Shown here piece after piece: positions 13,375 to 14,190 of a stretch of DNA of 14,190 bases (positions are counted from its first letter, which is position 1; every line of letters starts with the position of its first letter). The stretch is from Spirochaetales bacterium. GTDB lineage: Bacteria > Spirochaetota > Spirochaetia > DSM-27196 > SKKC01. The DNA is taken from NCBI GenBank assembly GCA_007121695.1, contig SKKC01000325.1, positions 1 through 14,190 on the forward strand, given 5' to 3'. The notes below the pieces were generated by a model. That model was not told the origin of the DNA and made no database searches. It saw nothing but the letters and a program-made list of their open reading frames with translations. A program made the position numbers and the translations under genes.

Positions 13375-14190
13375 TGCAGGACCGGTGGGGCCCACGGGTG
13401 CAGCACCCGCATTCGCCTCCGCGAGCGCTTCCGGGGCGGTAATGCCGAGCATTTCGAGCACTGCCTTTCCTGAGACTTCTTCTTCGGTCAGAAGGCGCTC
13501 GGCCAGCTGCTCGAGGATCTTTCGTTTTTCGGTCAGCGAACCCATGGCCCGCTTGTACGCATCGCTCAGTACGTGGCGAATCTCCACGTCCGCCTCGCGC
13601 ATGGTTTCCTCGGAGTGGTCCTTGGGTCTGCCCATTTCCTCACCGAGGAAGACATCCTTGCGATCACCGCCGAGCGCCATCGGCCCGATCTTGTCGCTCA
13701 TGCCCCAGCGGGTGACCATGCTCTTCGCAAGTTTGGTCGCTTCGCTGAAATCACTCTCGGCGCCGGTAGAAATACTGTTGATTACCAGATCCTCCGCTGC
13801 GCGCCCTCCGAGCAGTACGGCAATACGGTCAAGCAGGTAATCGCGGGAATACACGTAGCGCTCCCCGGCGGGAAGCTGCTGGGTTACGCCCATGGCTCCG
13901 CTGTCGCGAGGCACGACCGTAACCTTGTGGAGCGGGTCGGCGTGCGGAAGCACCGCCGCGAGGATCGCGTGCCCGGCCTCGTGATACGCAATGATTTTCT
14001 TCTCTTCGTCGGTAATGACGAGGTTTCGCCGTTCAAGACCCATGAGAATCTTGTCTCGGGCAACCATGATGTCGTCTCGGGTAATGACGGTCTTCTGCGT
14101 GCGAGCCGCTATGAGCGCGCCTTCGTTCAGGAGGTTTTCCAGGTCGGCGCCGCTGAAGCCGGGGCAACCTCGTGCGATTTCTTCGAAATC
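13366..14190 (-). CDS. ftsH: ATP-dependent zinc metalloprotease FtsH (C-terminal part; 5' end off window)
   Basis: Only the last 274 residues are visible; the frame is open to the right edge. FtsH is a hexameric membrane protease with a AAA ATPase that degrades misfolded membrane proteins and some regulators. The visible part starts at the end of the AAA domain (G-F-S-G-A-D-L-E-N-L-L-N-E, residues 11-23 of the fragment) and contains the peptidase domain. The zinc motif H-E-A-G-H is at 70-74, with Glu71 as the catalytic base. Asp147 (T-G-A-E-S-D-F) fits the third zinc ligand. The later L-A-K-S-M-V-T-R-W-G-M-S block and the C-terminal helices are standard. The protein ends with a flexible Ala/Pro/Gly-rich tail. 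It converges on fabF and shares its terminator. Confidence 0.97.
   Translation of the reverse strand, partial: DFEEIARGCPGFSGADLENLLNEGALIAARTQKTVITRDDIMVARDKILMGLERRNLVITDEEKKIIAYHEAGHAILAAVLPHADPLHKVTVVPRDSGAMGVTQQLPAGERYVYSRDYLLDRIAVLLGGRAAEDLVINSISTGAESDFSEATKLAKSMVTRWGMSDKIGPMALGGDRKDVFLGEEMGRPKDHSEETMREADVEIRHVLSDAYKRAMGSLTEKRKILEQLAERLLTEEEVSGKAVLEMLGITAPEALAEANAGAAPVGPTGPAEV

Noticed and set aside
1..14190. CRISPR arrays, tRNA or rRNA genes, insertion sequences, prophage or defence genes
   Set aside because: I saw no regular spaced repeats, cloverleaf-like or rRNA-like sequence, transposase motif or terminal repeats. The window looks like ordinary chromosome.

Overview
The window carries ten gene calls, two of them cut by the window edges, packed with no gene-free stretch above about 130 bp. 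DNA is moderately GC-rich. The mix suggests a double-membraned, free-living bacterium, most plausibly a spirochaete of the Spirochaeta type. The grounds are lipoproteins with loose lipoboxes, a spirochaete-style outer-membrane barrel segment, an M30-like metallopeptidase lipoprotein and stand-alone signalling proteins. This placement is an inference from gene style, not from a marker-gene comparison.

Left end (1-1568, minus strand): a partial lipoprotein lies downstream of an odd ORF. The first half of that ORF is a polytopic inner-membrane protein and the second half is the C-terminal part of an outer-membrane beta-barrel, joined in frame at an Asn-Gly-Phe-Gly. The two halves belong in different membranes, so this is either a deletion-born chimera or an assembly join. 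It is the most unusual thing in the window.

Region 1673-4974 (plus): psuK and psuG, a two-step pseudouridine catabolism pair with a 4-bp ATGA overlap, are followed after 15 bp by a PAS-GAF-GGDEF diguanylate cyclase that keeps both its active site and its inhibitory site. Its 3' end overlaps a convergent secreted CAP/SCP-domain protein (minus, 4949-5614). Next comes a soluble GAF histidine kinase (plus, 5688-6899) with no response regulator beside it. Its end overlaps convergent fabH.

Region 6889-11128 (minus): an M30-like zinc metallopeptidase lipoprotein, a membrane-anchored protein with a ChaN/EreA-like fold, and fabH. fabH appears to have its own promoter and a GTG start chosen by a good Shine-Dalgarno. 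Facing away across a 130-bp gap are fabG and fabF (plus, 11259-13259). The gap holds a nested dyad in which promoter-like elements are mirrored on both strands. Together fabH, fabG and fabF cover initiation, keto-reduction and elongation condensation of type II fatty acid synthesis, but no acyl-carrier protein or fabD is present in the window.

Right end (13366-14190, minus): the C-terminal part of FtsH, convergent with fabF and separated from it by a perfect UUCG-loop bidirectional terminator. All promoter calls come from reading by eye and are weaker than the gene calls.
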